A stretch of DNA of 64,000 nt from Prorocentrum cordatum (GCA_963575745.1 CAUYUJ010003025.1:429207-493206), one strand, 5' to 3'; positions 52,725 through 62,110 are shown, counted from the first letter of the stretch. Program-made: numbers and translations. Notes: generated from the sequence alone by a model not told the origin.

Positions 52725-52906
52725 TTGATGTCGGGCAACAATTGGGCAAGGCAGTCCCGCGGAACATCCGTTGGGGCGCTTCATTCACTCCTGGAAGGAT
52801 ACCAAATCCTTCCCTCGGACTCCGGGTACGGGGTAAATTTGAAGAAGGCAAACATTTGAATCTATTCCTCCGCATGCCCTGGCGATAACCCTTCGGTCCA
52901 CGCGCG

Positions 52907-53938
52907 ATGCGCGATGGCGTAAGAGACTTCCGACGATGGGCATTGGATTCTGGTGGAGGTGGTCCAACACAACAATGCATTGACAATGCCGATCAAGTAG
53001 TGATGACTGGGAGACGCATTTACCATTGGCACACCGCCGCATTCTTTGCGCACGGGGGTGGCGCTTGGACGCGAATGCGACATGTATTGGAAGACGGCGA
53101 AGCTGTAGATAAATATTTCAACGTTGAAAGGACGAAGAGCCAAGAGAGAGCTGAAATGATAGACAAAGTCAGGAATCAGCAATGCCAGTGGGTTCCTGAT
53201 CTCTTTCCAATGACTTGGCAGGAAAATGCTTCGCCGCACCTTGGGCATGATCCTTCAATGGGAAATGCATGGGAATATTCGGGGAGCAGACGCTGCAAAC
53301 TCAAGTTTGAACGCCCGTTTTTTGACGGAGCGAATGAGGGGAGAAAGCGCGCGGCCGATGGCCGAGAGGAAGCGACGGCCAAGCCGCCGGCACAGCCGGC
53401 GGGCGGGTCTGCTTCAAGCGCAGCCAAGCCGCCCCCACGTTTTGGCGTTCATCAAGAGCCGAAACCCCCGCCGCCTAAAGCAGCCAGACCTCCTGTGCCG
53501 CCTGTTCCTGCAGGCCAAGGAGACGCGACGGCTGCTGGGTCGGATGGCGACTCTCAAGACGGGGGCATGCCCCCCGCGGCGCCGCCGACAGGAGACAGGA
53601 ATCCGTGGGAACCATTGTCAGATAACGTGTCGAAGCCGCTTCCGCCCCCCCTTGGACTTGCTTCGAAGTCATTGGCCAAGCCAGGTGACTCTGATCAGAT
53701 GCACGAGGGAGGGGCGAGGGCGCCTCCACCCGATATCCCGCCTCAATGGCAACCCTCTATGAGAGGTGCTCCGCCTCCAGCGCCGACTGGAATGGCGGGG
53801 GCCGGAAGTTCGAAGGACTTGACTATACCTCTAACGCCTCCCCCAAATGGCCCTCCGAGACTTAATATGCCGGATGACAAAAATGCGTCCGGCACGCCCG
53901 CGGACGCGCATCATGCAGCCTGGCCCAGCCGGAGCTAG
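52907..53938 (+). CDS. Element B accessory ORF 5: domain plus long Pro-rich linker
   Basis: The N-terminal part looks folded (QVVMTGRRIYHWHTAAFFAH, ERAEMIDKVRNQQCQWVPDL, RRCKLKFERPFFDGANEG). From about residue 150 it is a Pro/Ala/Gly linker (KPPAQPAGGSASSAAKPPP, with a strong hairpin at 53,386-53,400). It ends at TAG within a 92-bp overlap with the next ORF, so the two were probably one frame before a one-base change. No function recognised. Confidence 0.4.
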   Translation: MRDGVRDFRRWALDSGGGGPTQQCIDNADQVVMTGRRIYHWHTAAFFAHGGGAWTRMRHVLEDGEAVDKYFNVERTKSQERAEMIDKVRNQQCQWVPDLFPMTWQENASPHLGHDPSMGNAWEYSGSRRCKLKFERPFFDGANEGRKRAADGREEATAKPPAQPAGGSASSAAKPPPRFGVHQEPKPPPPKAARPPVPPVPAGQGDATAAGSDGDSQDGGMPPAAPPTGDRNPWEPLSDNVSKPLPPPLGLASKSLAKPGDSDQMHEGGARAPPPDIPPQWQPSMRGAPPPAPTGMAGAGSSKDLTIPLTPPPNGPPRLNMPDDKNASGTPADAHHAAWPSRS

Positions 53939-54671
53939 CCAGAAAACTATTGAGGTGGATGCCTCAAGGGGGTTCAAAGCTTTCTTGCTTGACTTGCCAG
54001 ACCCCCCCACTGCGGGACCGATTGTGAATTGCCCGCAGTCCTCTCAGCCAGAACGGCTTGATGAGGGTGATGGAGCGAGGGAGAAGTACAAGTTTGATTT
54101 GCAAATGCCTCCAACTGATATTGAAGGCGATGACCCCGTCTCGATGGTCGTCAAGATAATGATAGTGCGAGATCCTTCAAGCCTGCAGTTTACACTGCAA
54201 TCGAGCCGAGCCCATTTGTCACTTCGTAATGAATTAATATGGCTCTGGCAAGGTCGCCCCCGTGGAATTCCGCTTGAAGGTGTCAGAGAGCATCCTACTG
54301 AAGAGGCGCATTTTTTGAGGGATGGTATGATCACTTGGGCGCTTCGCTATCCGAGGCAAGCAGAAGAAAAGAGGAATGAACCCACCGAATATTCGTCGTC
54401 GTATAAACATCGGGCCTACAAGTTGCATAATGTTCTCCAAGTTTGCTATCCGGGTTCCATTCCGTTGGAGGAGGTTCTTAACGCCCGAATGGCTACTGAC
54501 CCTGCGGCGTTAACCGGCACAACCGGGACCAACGAAGAGCCAGCTGTTGCGAGAACAGATGGAGAAGGACACTCGCGCTCTGCGGCACCGCAAGATAACA
54601 GACTGAGGGCCCCCCTATGCTGGGGGGTAGTCTCATCTGTCGGTCACGGAAGATGTCGACGCAGATGTTAG
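53930..54671 (+). CDS. Element B accessory ORF 6, unrecognised
   Basis: The sensible part starts around 53,940 (SQKTIEVDASRGFKAFLLDL). Blocks are DPVSMVVKIMIVRDPSSLQF, LSLRNELIWLWQGRPRGIPL, FLRDGMITWALRYPRQAEEK and AYKLHNVLQVCYPGSIPLEE. The end is linker-like with a hairpin at 54,514-54,526. Fold and function unknown. Confidence 0.35.
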
Positions 54672-54693
54672 CCCAGGAGTCACAAATCTGCTC

Positions 54694-55293
54694 TTGCGCA
54701 TAACTCTCCCGCCGACGCCAGATCACAAACAGCTCCGCTCTGAGGAGCAAGATCCTCCGGGGCGAACTAGACATGGTAGTCGTGCAAGGTTTGCTACTGA
54801 TGGGGGCCACCTGTACTTTGGACAACAACAACGAGAGAACGCTTGTGATGAGGCCCACAGGGCTGGCCCAGTGCCCCCCCGCATCGCAGCCCTTCGCGGG
54901 CGTGCCTATCACGCGATTCAGGAAAATGCGCGCATACTGCACGACCCAGTTTTCGTGCTGCTAGGGGAGCTAGATGTAGAAGGATTTCACCAAGCGGTCA
55001 AATGTTTCAAAGCAGAGTTTGACTCAGATGACCGACCAAATTCCATCCCCTTGGAAGCCTATAGTGCGCATGCTCTTCTAGTGCTGCCGAATGGCGCTAC
55101 CGGCGCAGCCGAGGAAGCGGAGGCAAACATGTCGACAGGGCCAAAAGTCCACCATGTTGAGAAGCCTCAGAATTTTGAAAACAATTCAGGCACCGAGCGC
55201 ACTCCGAGGCACAATTTGTCTGTGAATGCGCGGTGTACATGGCCAGACATTGTGGCGAATCTGCCCGATCATCGGGCGGGTGGGTGTATGTAG
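54694..55293 (+). CDS. Element B accessory ORF 7, unrecognised
   Basis: Contains ENARILHDPVFVLLGELDVE, GFHQAVKCFKAEFDSD and AHALLVLPNGATGAAEEAEA, where the hairpin 55,100-55,111 codes TGAAE. It is followed by a charged linker and CTWPDIVANLPDH. The first 60 codons are Arg-rich and may be out of frame. Overlaps the next ORF by about 60 bp. Confidence 0.3.
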   Translation: MRITLPPTPDHKQLRSEEQDPPGRTRHGSRARFATDGGHLYFGQQQRENACDEAHRAGPVPPRIAALRGRAYHAIQENARILHDPVFVLLGELDVEGFHQAVKCFKAEFDSDDRPNSIPLEAYSAHALLVLPNGATGAAEEAEANMSTGPKVHHVEKPQNFENNSGTERTPRHNLSVNARCTWPDIVANLPDHRAGGCM

Positions 55294-55610
55294 GCGATCT
55301 CATTCGGAATGCGACGAGCGATGGAATCGCTCATGCCACCGCTGCTCTTGCAGCACATGGTCTAACATTGTTGCCATCGGGAGAGGTTGATGTTCCAGGC
55401 ATAAAGGCCGATGACATTCCGGTTCTTGAAGAGACAAAGCTAATGGAGCACTGGCAGTCTTTTCGGAATCCAGACGCCTCACACGACACAGTCGTTGATG
55501 AGGAAATGGGGATACAGTTTTCTCCATTGATAGAGCGGAATGGGCTTGTAGGCCCATGCAAGTGTTCTTTCGTGCATGTCAAGGACGCTCTTGCTTTGCC
55601 CACAGCATAG
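55233..55610 (+). CDS. Element B accessory ORF 8, unrecognised
   Basis: 125 codons reading GWVYVGDLIRNATSDG, HATAALAAHGLTLLPSG, LEETKLMEHWQSFRNPDA and PLIERNGLVGPCKCSFVHV. It looks like a compact alpha/beta domain. TAG at 55,608-55,610 ends it; the next frame carries on without a gap. Function unknown. Confidence 0.35.
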   Translation: MYMARHCGESARSSGGWVYVGDLIRNATSDGIAHATAALAAHGLTLLPSGEVDVPGIKADDIPVLEETKLMEHWQSFRNPDASHDTVVDEEMGIQFSPLIERNGLVGPCKCSFVHVKDALALPTA

Positions 55611-56317
55611 AATGCATGTATGCGCCTTGCGAATTCGGGACTGCGCAGCGCCATGGGCACCTACTGCACGTTGCGAGCCTGGAAACCATCAAGGAGTCCA
55701 CGTTGGGCTCAGGGACAATCAAGTACCCAAACAAGCTTAGTGGATTGTGCACAGCACCCGATCACAGACTTCCTAGATTGATACCTACGAGGCGCGAGTT
55801 CCCTGCGGAGTATGCCGAGCACATCCCTCGATGGCTCAGCCAGCGGAAGGACGGCGATGCTCCGCTCGCGAAGGTCTATCAGGCGGCCGGCGCTGCCCCG
55901 GCCGGGGGTGGACCTCCGACTCAGGGAACTTGGCCTCATGCAGTTACCCCATCTCTCTGGGAAACTGATGCGACGCATAACGAGAACTGGCAATATGTTG
56001 TTGTCTTCAACGGGTGCGTGGTGACCCGCCTAAGGTATCGCATCTGCCGCGACCGCACTCTTGTGACAACAGGACAAGCACGCTTCAATGACATCTCTCG
56101 AATCGTGCAATTGACGTTGGTTGAGCAGAATGCACGTAACACACAGCATATGATCTGGAACATGATATTTTCTCAAGAATTGTCTGCGTATGAAGTTGCT
56201 TTCTCGCACGGCACAATTAGAACATGGGTATTTGTCCGACTGAGAAGTGGCCGGCGTAAGGCAGAGTACATTGTCCGAAGAAGACAAGGCTCTCACCACG
56301 CGGAGAATGTGGGTTGA
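55556..56317 (+). CDS. Element B accessory ORF 9, unrecognised
   Basis: Starts with a Cys-rich stretch (ECMYAPCEFGTAQRHGHLLH), then IKYPNKLSGLCTAPDHRLPR and AEYAEHIPRWLSQRKDG. A short Ala/Pro/Gly linker follows, then a strand-rich domain (NWQYVVVFNGCVVTRLRYRI, IVQLTLVEQNARNTQHMIWN, RTWVFVRLRSGRRKAEYIVR). Two modules separated by a linker are therefore visible. Unrecognised. Confidence 0.35.
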   Translation: MQVFFRACQGRSCFAHSIECMYAPCEFGTAQRHGHLLHVASLETIKESTLGSGTIKYPNKLSGLCTAPDHRLPRLIPTRREFPAEYAEHIPRWLSQRKDGDAPLAKVYQAAGAAPAGGGPPTQGTWPHAVTPSLWETDATHNENWQYVVVFNGCVVTRLRYRICRDRTLVTTGQARFNDISRIVQLTLVEQNARNTQHMIWNMIFSQELSAYEVAFSHGTIRTWVFVRLRSGRRKAEYIVRRRQGSHHAENVG

Positions 56318-57060
56318 CGATGGGAGGTGCATTTGCAATCAATACCATGCTGCGAGGGCTGGTTTCGGATATTGTCTACAATGCCTCACCCCCGTCACGT
56401 ACAAACACAACGTCCGAGTGAATTATTTACAATCACCTGGCAGAGATGCAATGGTTGCTGCATGGACGAGCCTAGGACTGGCTCCACGCCTGGGCGCAAC
56501 CCCAAGAGGGGAAAGCGGCTCCAAGATCATTACTAACAGGCTGAAAGCGATGAGAAAGAGCTCTGCCGATGCGCTGGACAACTTGAACAAAGCTGACCAA
56601 CGCCAGCGCAAGTGGGTTAGCAACTCGCAGATACGTCTCCGGGCTGGTTTGGCAGGTAGTTCGTTTGTAAATTCGCAGCCAGGTGCCGTTTTCTTCCTGG
56701 AGACCTGACAGCGCCTCGGCACAGCCGCTGGCGCGTCATGAGCTATATTTCCAGTTTCTGGAACCACTCAAACTCCGATTCATTAAGTGGTTGAAGTTCA
56801 AGCACGGGGAACATGCCCCAGCCGCTGCACAATGGTGGCCAGTAATCTGGACACCAGATCTGGACCAATACGCTCGTCCAGTGAGGTGCTCTGCGCTTGC
56901 TGTTTTTGATTGGGAACACGTTAGTGCGGAGCACATTCGTCCAGAGACAGGCTGGGGCCAATGGGAACAAGAAGTGGGGGAAAAAGGAATAACAATTCCA
57001 TCGGTTCAACTGTTAACGAAGCCAACCGACTTTCTGCGTGGAACCAAGTCGCAGGCATAG
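56247..57060 (+). pseudogene. Element B accessory ORF 10 (two overlapping fragments), unrecognised
   Basis: Fragment 56,247-56,708 has RRMWVDDGRCICNQYHAARA, GYCLQCLTPVTYKHNVRVNY (two Cys pairs, possible zinc site) and RSPGRDAMVAAW-like helices. Fragment 56,683-57,060 has LYFQFLEPLKLRFIKWLKFK and WPVIWTPDLDQYARPVRCSA. The junction holds a hairpin, GCGCCTCGGCACAGCCGCTG, at 56,711-56,730, coding SAQPL. A one-base change joins the fragments. Function unknown. Confidence 0.3.
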
Positions 57061-57473
57061 CTTTCTGGGGTGTTATTGTACTCCATCATCGGCCCAGCCG
57101 CATTGATGAAGTGATATCAGCCCGTGAAGAGAAGGCTGCGACGTCGGATTGCATATGCAACCAGCGTATTGCCCAACGCCATCAGCTACTTGTCCCGACG
57201 AGAACGCTGCCCTTTTGGCTTGATTTGGTTTCGATTTCTGGCTGCATGTCTAATTCTAAGTACAATGATGACCAATGCGATCGGCCAGACATTATCAGAG
57301 TTGCAACGCAATTCATTCTTGAATATTTATCGACAGCCCCAGCTACGATGCCATTAGACATAGACAATATTCATGATGTGCCGCCGGGATTGTCCGAGCT
57401 CGTGGATAATATATGGAACCGAGCATTCGACCGAATCCCCACTTACGGGAGATGGGGGGGCGGATTCTGTTAG
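56961..57473 (+). CDS. Element B accessory ORF 11, unrecognised
   Basis: The coherent part begins at about 57,060: AFWGVIVLHHRPSRIDEVIS, ATSDCICNQRIAQRHQLLVP, LDLVSISGCMSNSKYNDDQC and RVATQFILEYLSTAPATMPL. It ends at TAG 57,471-57,473, where the next ORF takes over in a different frame after a G-rich run. Unrecognised. Confidence 0.3.
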   Translation: MGTRSGGKRNNNSIGSTVNEANRLSAWNQVAGIAFWGVIVLHHRPSRIDEVISAREEKAATSDCICNQRIAQRHQLLVPTRTLPFWLDLVSISGCMSNSKYNDDQCDRPDIIRVATQFILEYLSTAPATMPLDIDNIHDVPPGLSELVDNIWNRAFDRIPTYGRWGGGFC

Positions 57474-58759
57474 CTGCGCGAGAAGTAACATGCTTGTTCA
57501 TGTCTGCGGGAATCAATGTTGCATTTTCGGGATGCGAGGTACACCGTGATCCAAACCATACGAATGCAGCTTTCGAAGCGATGCGTGATGCTTATGATTT
57601 GGATTGTCGGATTAGATCCGCCATCGGTTCATTTGACCTACTTCATGAATGGACCAACGGGTTAGGGCACGAATTATCAGAGACCGCCAGACGGAATTGC
57701 TCAAGCATCCAGGAAGTTATAGTTTTCATGCATACGTCCACGGAATCTCATCTTACTGTCAAGATCTGTATTGCCAACAGCGGTTTTAGTTTCTTCAACA
57801 TTGACATTGCCATTGGGCTTGCCAATTGCCTGAAGAAGAAGATGGGGGAGAGCGGCGCGGCCGACTCTCCCACAGAGACAGTTCCAGCTGAGTCTCCAAC
57901 AGATGCTGCAATCACGATCGCTGAAGGAAACACACCGAGCGGCGCCGCCGCTCCGGGGCAGCGAACTCAGCGACGTCCTCGCCCAGAATCGAGAGCGAGA
58001 TGCCGGGGGGGAAGGCGGCCCTATAGGACCGCCCCCTACGCTCCTGCGCCCGCCGGCCCAGCCGCGTCGGGCACCAACGCTGGCTGGTTTGACTATGATA
58101 GGCCCCAGTCATGGGCAGATGAGTCTTGGGCCGATGAGCCCGTTATAGCGAGATCGGCTGTAGAGCCGGGCGGCCGCGCGAGCGATTGCGGCTGCATTTG
58201 GCAGGCCATGGGCGGCAGCTACGACGCGACGGTCGACCGCGAGGACAAGAATGATAATGGGGAGCTCCAAGGATACCATGTACATGTATCTCGCTATCAG
58301 CGGGTCACTGGCCGCAACAGAAATTGGCATTGGTTTAGCTTGAACGACTACAACGACAAGTTCAAACGCGACTCTGGGGCGCCGAGCACCCTGCCGGATC
58401 CTCCGCCGCCGCCTACGCCGAAGGCGCGGCCGCGCGAGAAGGGCCGGGGCAAGAGTGAGCCAAGCAGCTGGAGTTCCAGCAGAAGAGAGAATAGACATGA
58501 CAATTCTATGCCAGACATCAGTACCAGTGGAACTGGAGTAACAGAGACACGTGGGATGACTCTCGTGAATGGAGGAGTCATTGGCAGAGGTGACGCAGCA
58601 CACAATAATCAGTTCGACATAGTCGATGGTGGCCCAAACTACATCCTGGAGCGGGCGCACCAGGTGTGCACGGGCATTGCGGCCAGAGTTGGGAAATATG
58701 AGTTCAGGCGGGGAACGTCGGGTTATTTCGGCCTTCCGCCCCCTGGCAACCACCGCTGA
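57413..58759 (+). CDS. Element B last accessory ORF, terminal WHWFS protein
   Basis: An open frame of 448 codons. Residues about 25-150 look folded (EVTCLFMSAGINVAFSGCEV, VIVFMHTSTESHLTVKICIA, FSFFNIDIAIGLANCL). Then comes an Ala/Pro/Arg linker with a hairpin at 58,055-58,067. A conserved terminal module follows: WADESWADEP, GGRASD, YHVHVSRYQRVTGRN and WHWFSLNDYNDKF, a Pro/Lys-rich segment, and NQFDIVDGGPNYI. The same module occurs at the left edge (3-607), so it has been kept in a related element. It stops at 58,757-58,759, just before the 3' terminal repeat. No function can be assigned. Confidence 0.5.
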   Translation: MEPSIRPNPHLREMGGRILLAAREVTCLFMSAGINVAFSGCEVHRDPNHTNAAFEAMRDAYDLDCRIRSAIGSFDLLHEWTNGLGHELSETARRNCSSIQEVIVFMHTSTESHLTVKICIANSGFSFFNIDIAIGLANCLKKKMGESGAADSPTETVPAESPTDAAITIAEGNTPSGAAAPGQRTQRRPRPESRARCRGGRRPYRTAPYAPAPAGPAASGTNAGWFDYDRPQSWADESWADEPVIARSAVEPGGRASDCGCIWQAMGGSYDATVDREDKNDNGELQGYHVHVSRYQRVTGRNRNWHWFSLNDYNDKFKRDSGAPSTLPDPPPPPTPKARPREKGRGKSEPSSWSSSRRENRHDNSMPDISTSGTGVTETRGMTLVNGGVIGRGDAAHNNQFDIVDGGPNYILERAHQVCTGIAARVGKYEFRRGTSGYFGLPPPGNHR

Positions 58760-58844
58760 GCGGTGCAATGCTTCCGGGGTTCGCTCAGGTGGCTGCGCAT
58801 ATGCGCGGGCCAGGTGGGCTGGGGGTCGGGGCGGCTCTACGGAC

Positions 58845-59167
58845 CCCGCCGCGGGGGGAGTCAATGCACCCCTTCCGCGCCACCATCCTCTAGCCCTTCC
58901 TGCTCCTTTGCCTTGCGTGCGCTGTCCGATGTATTGAGTGCTTTTCTCCCGCAGCTACAACTTTGGCTCTAGTGAAGCGGAAAAGGAGCGAGCCTGCGGC
59001 GCGCGCGCGTGCGTCGGCCGGCGGGCCAGCCTCCTCCCTCCACTGCTACCCTATTGTATGCTTAACGGCATTATCCCTTCTTCCCCGTGTCATCGGCGGA
59101 GCCCACTGACCGTGAGATACTATCGGAACATATTGCAGGGATTATGAATACCCAGGCAAAAGACTGA
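58845..59167 (+). repeat. 3' terminal (LTR-like) repeat of element B, copy c
   Basis: About 90% alike to copy b by eye, with the same acceptor-like CAG (58,952-58,954). The gag-start peptide is kept (SSAEPTDREIL...QAKD), but the ATG is GTG and the frame closes at TGA 59,165-59,167. The upstream GCGGGGGGAGTCAATGCA joint is also shared with copy a. Confidence 0.75.
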
Positions 59168-59173
59168 CCCCCC

Positions 59174-59596
59174 GTGCGTGCTCCGTCCTCTTGTCCCCCC
59201 AACGCCCCGCCCTTGCGCGCCGGGCCGCGCGGGGCCGCAGGCAAGGGCGGCGGCGGGCGCGACTACGGCGGCGGCTTCGGCGGCGGGCGCGACTTCGGCG
59301 GCGGGCGCGACTTCCGCGGCGGAGGCTCGGCGGGGCGACCTCTCTGGCCAGGGGAACGAGTTTCGGGAGTCGTATATCGGAGCCCTTCCCCCTCTCCTCC
59401 CCCCTCGCTCTTCTGTCCCCCATGCCGCCTCCCTCCTGCCTCGCACGTCGTCCCTCCCGCTGCCCATCCATCGTTCCGTCCCTCCCTCTGTCCCTCGTTC
59501 CTCCGTCCGTCTTTCCTCCCCATTCCCGCCTCCATATTCCCTCCTTCATTATTCTACGCCGCTCTTGCCTCGCAGTTGGTGCATCGCGTTTCCTGA
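59174..59596 (+). CDS. Possible Gly-Arg-rich (GGGRDF) coding fragment
   Basis: Directly after element B. At 59,247-59,333 an 18-bp repeat, GGCGGCGGGCGCGACTTC, codes GGGRDY/GGGRDF units, reminiscent of the GAR/RGG domains of fibrillarin-like and Gly-rich RNA-binding proteins. Downstream the frame becomes Ser/Pro/Leu low complexity from CCCTC-rich DNA. It may be a broken host exon or simply a GC minisatellite; no other domain is seen. Confidence 0.25.
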   Translation: MRAPSSCPPNAPPLRAGPRGAAGKGGGGRDYGGGFGGGRDFGGGRDFRGGGSAGRPLWPGERVSGVVYRSPSPSPPPSLFCPPCRLPPASHVVPPAAHPSFRPSLCPSFLRPSFLPIPASIFPPSLFYAALASQLVHRVS

Positions 59597-59839
59597 CTCG
59601 TTGACTTTCAGCGTGGCGGCATTTTCGAGTTGTTCAGACGCTCCGGTGTCGCACAAGAGTCGTCGCTTTTTCGTTTCGCCAGTTTCGTTTTGAAGTTGCC
59701 GCGAAGTTGTGTTCAATGCCTCGCCGGTCTCTTCAGCCTGCAGCGAACCACCGACGCCCTGCCTTTTGGAAACGTGTCTGTGACCAAACCTTGGGCCGAA
59801 GTGTTCCCAAGCAACTTAACAACATGTTCCCCGAGCCGT

Positions 59840-59950
59840 TGTGGAAACCCTTTTGGGGACACTTTTGGAAGGAAGGGGGAGAGCGAAAGAGAAGGAGGAG
59901 GAGGAAGAGGAGGAGGAGGAGGAGGAGGAGTTGGAGAATGAGAGTGAGGA
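59840..59950 (+). repeat. GGA-rich microsatellite
   Basis: (GGA)n and (GAG)n run with interruptions, within a non-coding stretch. Confidence 0.8.
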
Positions 59951-60104
59951 GACAGAGGAAAAGATGGAGGACGAGACAGAACCAAGATGCACCAGCGATC
60001 CTGCAGAACACCCTCACGTCCGAAGTCCCCCCCTCACTCGCTCCTACACGTCCTCAAAACCACTGCAGGAAACGCCCCCGGGAACAAACAACACAGTTGG
60101 GCTT

Positions 60105-61100
60105 GCCAGTTTGGCGAGAGACCCGCTTTGAAAAGGAGGTGCCCTAAACCTTTCTGGAGAACAGACTTAAAACGTGGGGAACTATTGCAAGACATGCCAT
60201 GGAGCTGTCCAGTGATACTCCTTTTTTCGAGGAAGGACAGCCTTTCCCATCCGTGGAACTGTTGCACAAGCTTTCGCTGTTTAGCCCTGAGCTTCGAAAG
60301 CGTCACAACCGACTGCTCCACTCTGCAAGAGCAGCCCTGGATTCATGCAGCGCCGCATGCGTTAAAGGTTCGCTACTTTCGGCGACGTCTCAAGCCAGGA
60401 CCCTCGTTGTTTAAAATGACATGCCCCGATCCTGCTCAACGCTGCGCGTCGCTGAGGCGATAGACCCGTTTTGAAAGCGATCTGATCTGATATTTTGAGA
60501 TTGTTGCAAGCTATTGAACATACTGTTTGCGGGGATAAGGCGAAAACACCGCTTTGAACAGGAACTGCCCTCCATCCGTGTAGTTATTGCAGACTTTGAG
60601 ACGATTGTACGCGGCGCCCGTGCGAGAACACAATTTTGAAAGTGCCCGCCTCCATCAGTGACACACTTGCCAATCTGTAAGACGAATATGTTGGCGCTAA
60701 GGCGAGAGGCCACCGTTTGAAAACTACCCCTTCCATCTGCGAATGTGCGGCACATTTTCAGTGGAGTGCGCGCCGCGCGAAGGCGAGCGCCACATTTTGA
60801 AAGTGCCCCCCTCCTTCCGCGAATGTGCTGCCAGCTTTGAAGAAGACTGTGCGCAGCGCTAAGACGAGACCCACATTCTGATCACGACCTGCGCCCCATC
60901 TTAGGCCAGTTGCAATGATGAAGAGGAATGTGCGCGGCGCTAACGCGGGAACAGCATGTTGAAAGCGCCCCCATCCATCCATGAAGCTGCTGGGAGCGTT
61001 TCAGCAGAATGCGCGCGGCGCTAAGGCGAACACAATATTTTGAAGGCGTTTCCCCTCAATCCGCGAAGCTGTGGCACATTCTTCATATTCAGGACCATAA
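60105..61100 (+). repeat. Tandem repeat, units of about 80 bp
   Basis: Units share GCGGCGCTAAGGCGA, then ACATTTTGAAAG, then CCCTCCATCCGCGAA, then TGTGCTGCACATTTT-like sequence. Unit marks fall near 60,450, 60,530, 60,612, 60,691, 60,770, 60,853, 60,936 and 61,015, with older, more diverged units upstream to about 60,105. No ORF is conserved among units. Confidence 0.75.
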
Positions 61101-61320
61101 ACCGTTAGGAGGTCTTAGGCGAAGTGCTCGGCCCGCCCTACCAACACGAATGGCGAGAGACAGGGATAAGTTGTTCATAACGAACAGGTGTTGGGGCCTC
61201 TTGTGAAAGTCGCATTAGCAGAGATGTGAGATATAGGATGGTAATTCGAATTATCTCTGCTGCTGCTCTCGCTCGCTCATGCTTGCACTCTCTTGTTCAC
61301 CGCGGCCGTTTTGGCTGTTT

Positions 61321-61337
61321 GCCCGCCAGCTGTGGCG
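61321..61337. repeat. GC inverted repeat upstream of element C
   Basis: CCCGCCAGCTGTGGCGGG, with arms CCCGCCA and TGGCGGG. It lies about 150 bp before the element C coding sequence. Confidence 0.55.
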
Positions 61338-61639
61338 GGAGGGTGGACGCACCTATCGAACGCTGAGTTTGATTCGGTGTAACAATCGCATCATATTCTG
61401 CTCATTTCTTCTTGCATCAAGAGGTTGTGGGTGGAGTGCTTTGGATTACGATTTACACTGGTAACGCGAGCTGAATCAGTCCGCGGTGCGAGGGTTTTAT
61501 ATAGAGTGGCCGTGCAGACCTACATGCTGGCGCTCACCCACATCTTCGCGGTGCTCAACCCCCGCGCGCAACAGATCACGTCGATCGACGCGACGCTCAA
61601 GATCATTACCTACGACAGCTTGGACGAGGATCGTTAATG

Positions 61640-62110
61640 GCACCCCGGGCGAGCAGCGCAATTACAGCAGCAACGGCCAAGACAGCTACTACATCGGTGA
61701 CAAACTCAGTAGCATCACAGTCATCAAGATGACGTCCAAGCAGCAGCAGCAGTTCAATGACGGCCCCCTCTTCGTTGACAAGGAGGGCGTGGTACACTAC
61801 AACGGCGACCCTTCCTACGGCGAGGAGTTCGAGGATCGCGCAATACTCGGCTACCATGCGAGCGAGGAGAAGATCAAGAAGCTCTGCGCGATCAAGCTCA
61901 AGAATTCTCTGGATGGACGAGCGTGGGCACTTACACGTAAGAAGGCTGAGATCAGTACGCGTGCAGTTTTGGACGAAGCAGGTAATGACCCACTTGCTGC
62001 AGTCAAACTGGTGGTAACTACAGTACGACAGGCGTTCGAGAGGATCGCACCACTACAGAAGCAGCAAGCGTTCGAGGAGTATTTTTCACAGGTTTTCGCA
62101 ATAGAACGGA
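61640..62110 (+). pseudogene. gag: Element C gag, N-terminal half
   Basis: A frame open from about 61,486; the conserved part begins near 61,640. Blocks: VVHYNGDPSYGEEFEDRAIL, EEKIKKLCAIKLKNSLDGRA, VKLVVTTVRQAFERIAPLQK and QAFEEYF. The FxGDP...YEER and LxGxAW pattern is that of the UBN2/gag domain in copia elements, forming the capsid. At about 62,100 a one-base change moves coding to the next frame. A preceding short open stretch (YMLALTHIFAVLNPRAQQ, 61,524-61,637) is in yet another frame and may be the true N-terminus. Confidence 0.65.

Larger units (their letters stand above)
20740..59167 (+). mobile_element. Giant Ty1/copia-like retrotransposon B with nested DIRS-like element
   Basis: Direct repeats of about 320 bp (copies b and c, roughly 90% alike by eye) flank gag (20,979-25,620), protease, integrase, RT and RNase H (40,560-47,228), an MTase-like domain (47,710-48,500) and a long accessory region to 58,759. 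The gag-protease junction is split by element D (25,767-40,372). Without that insertion the element is about 24 kb, far longer than the 5-6 kb usual for copia elements. Integrase precedes RT, as in copia. Frequent stops and frame changes show decay. Its hairpin family (core CGGCGCAGCCG) differs from that of element A. Confidence 0.75.
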
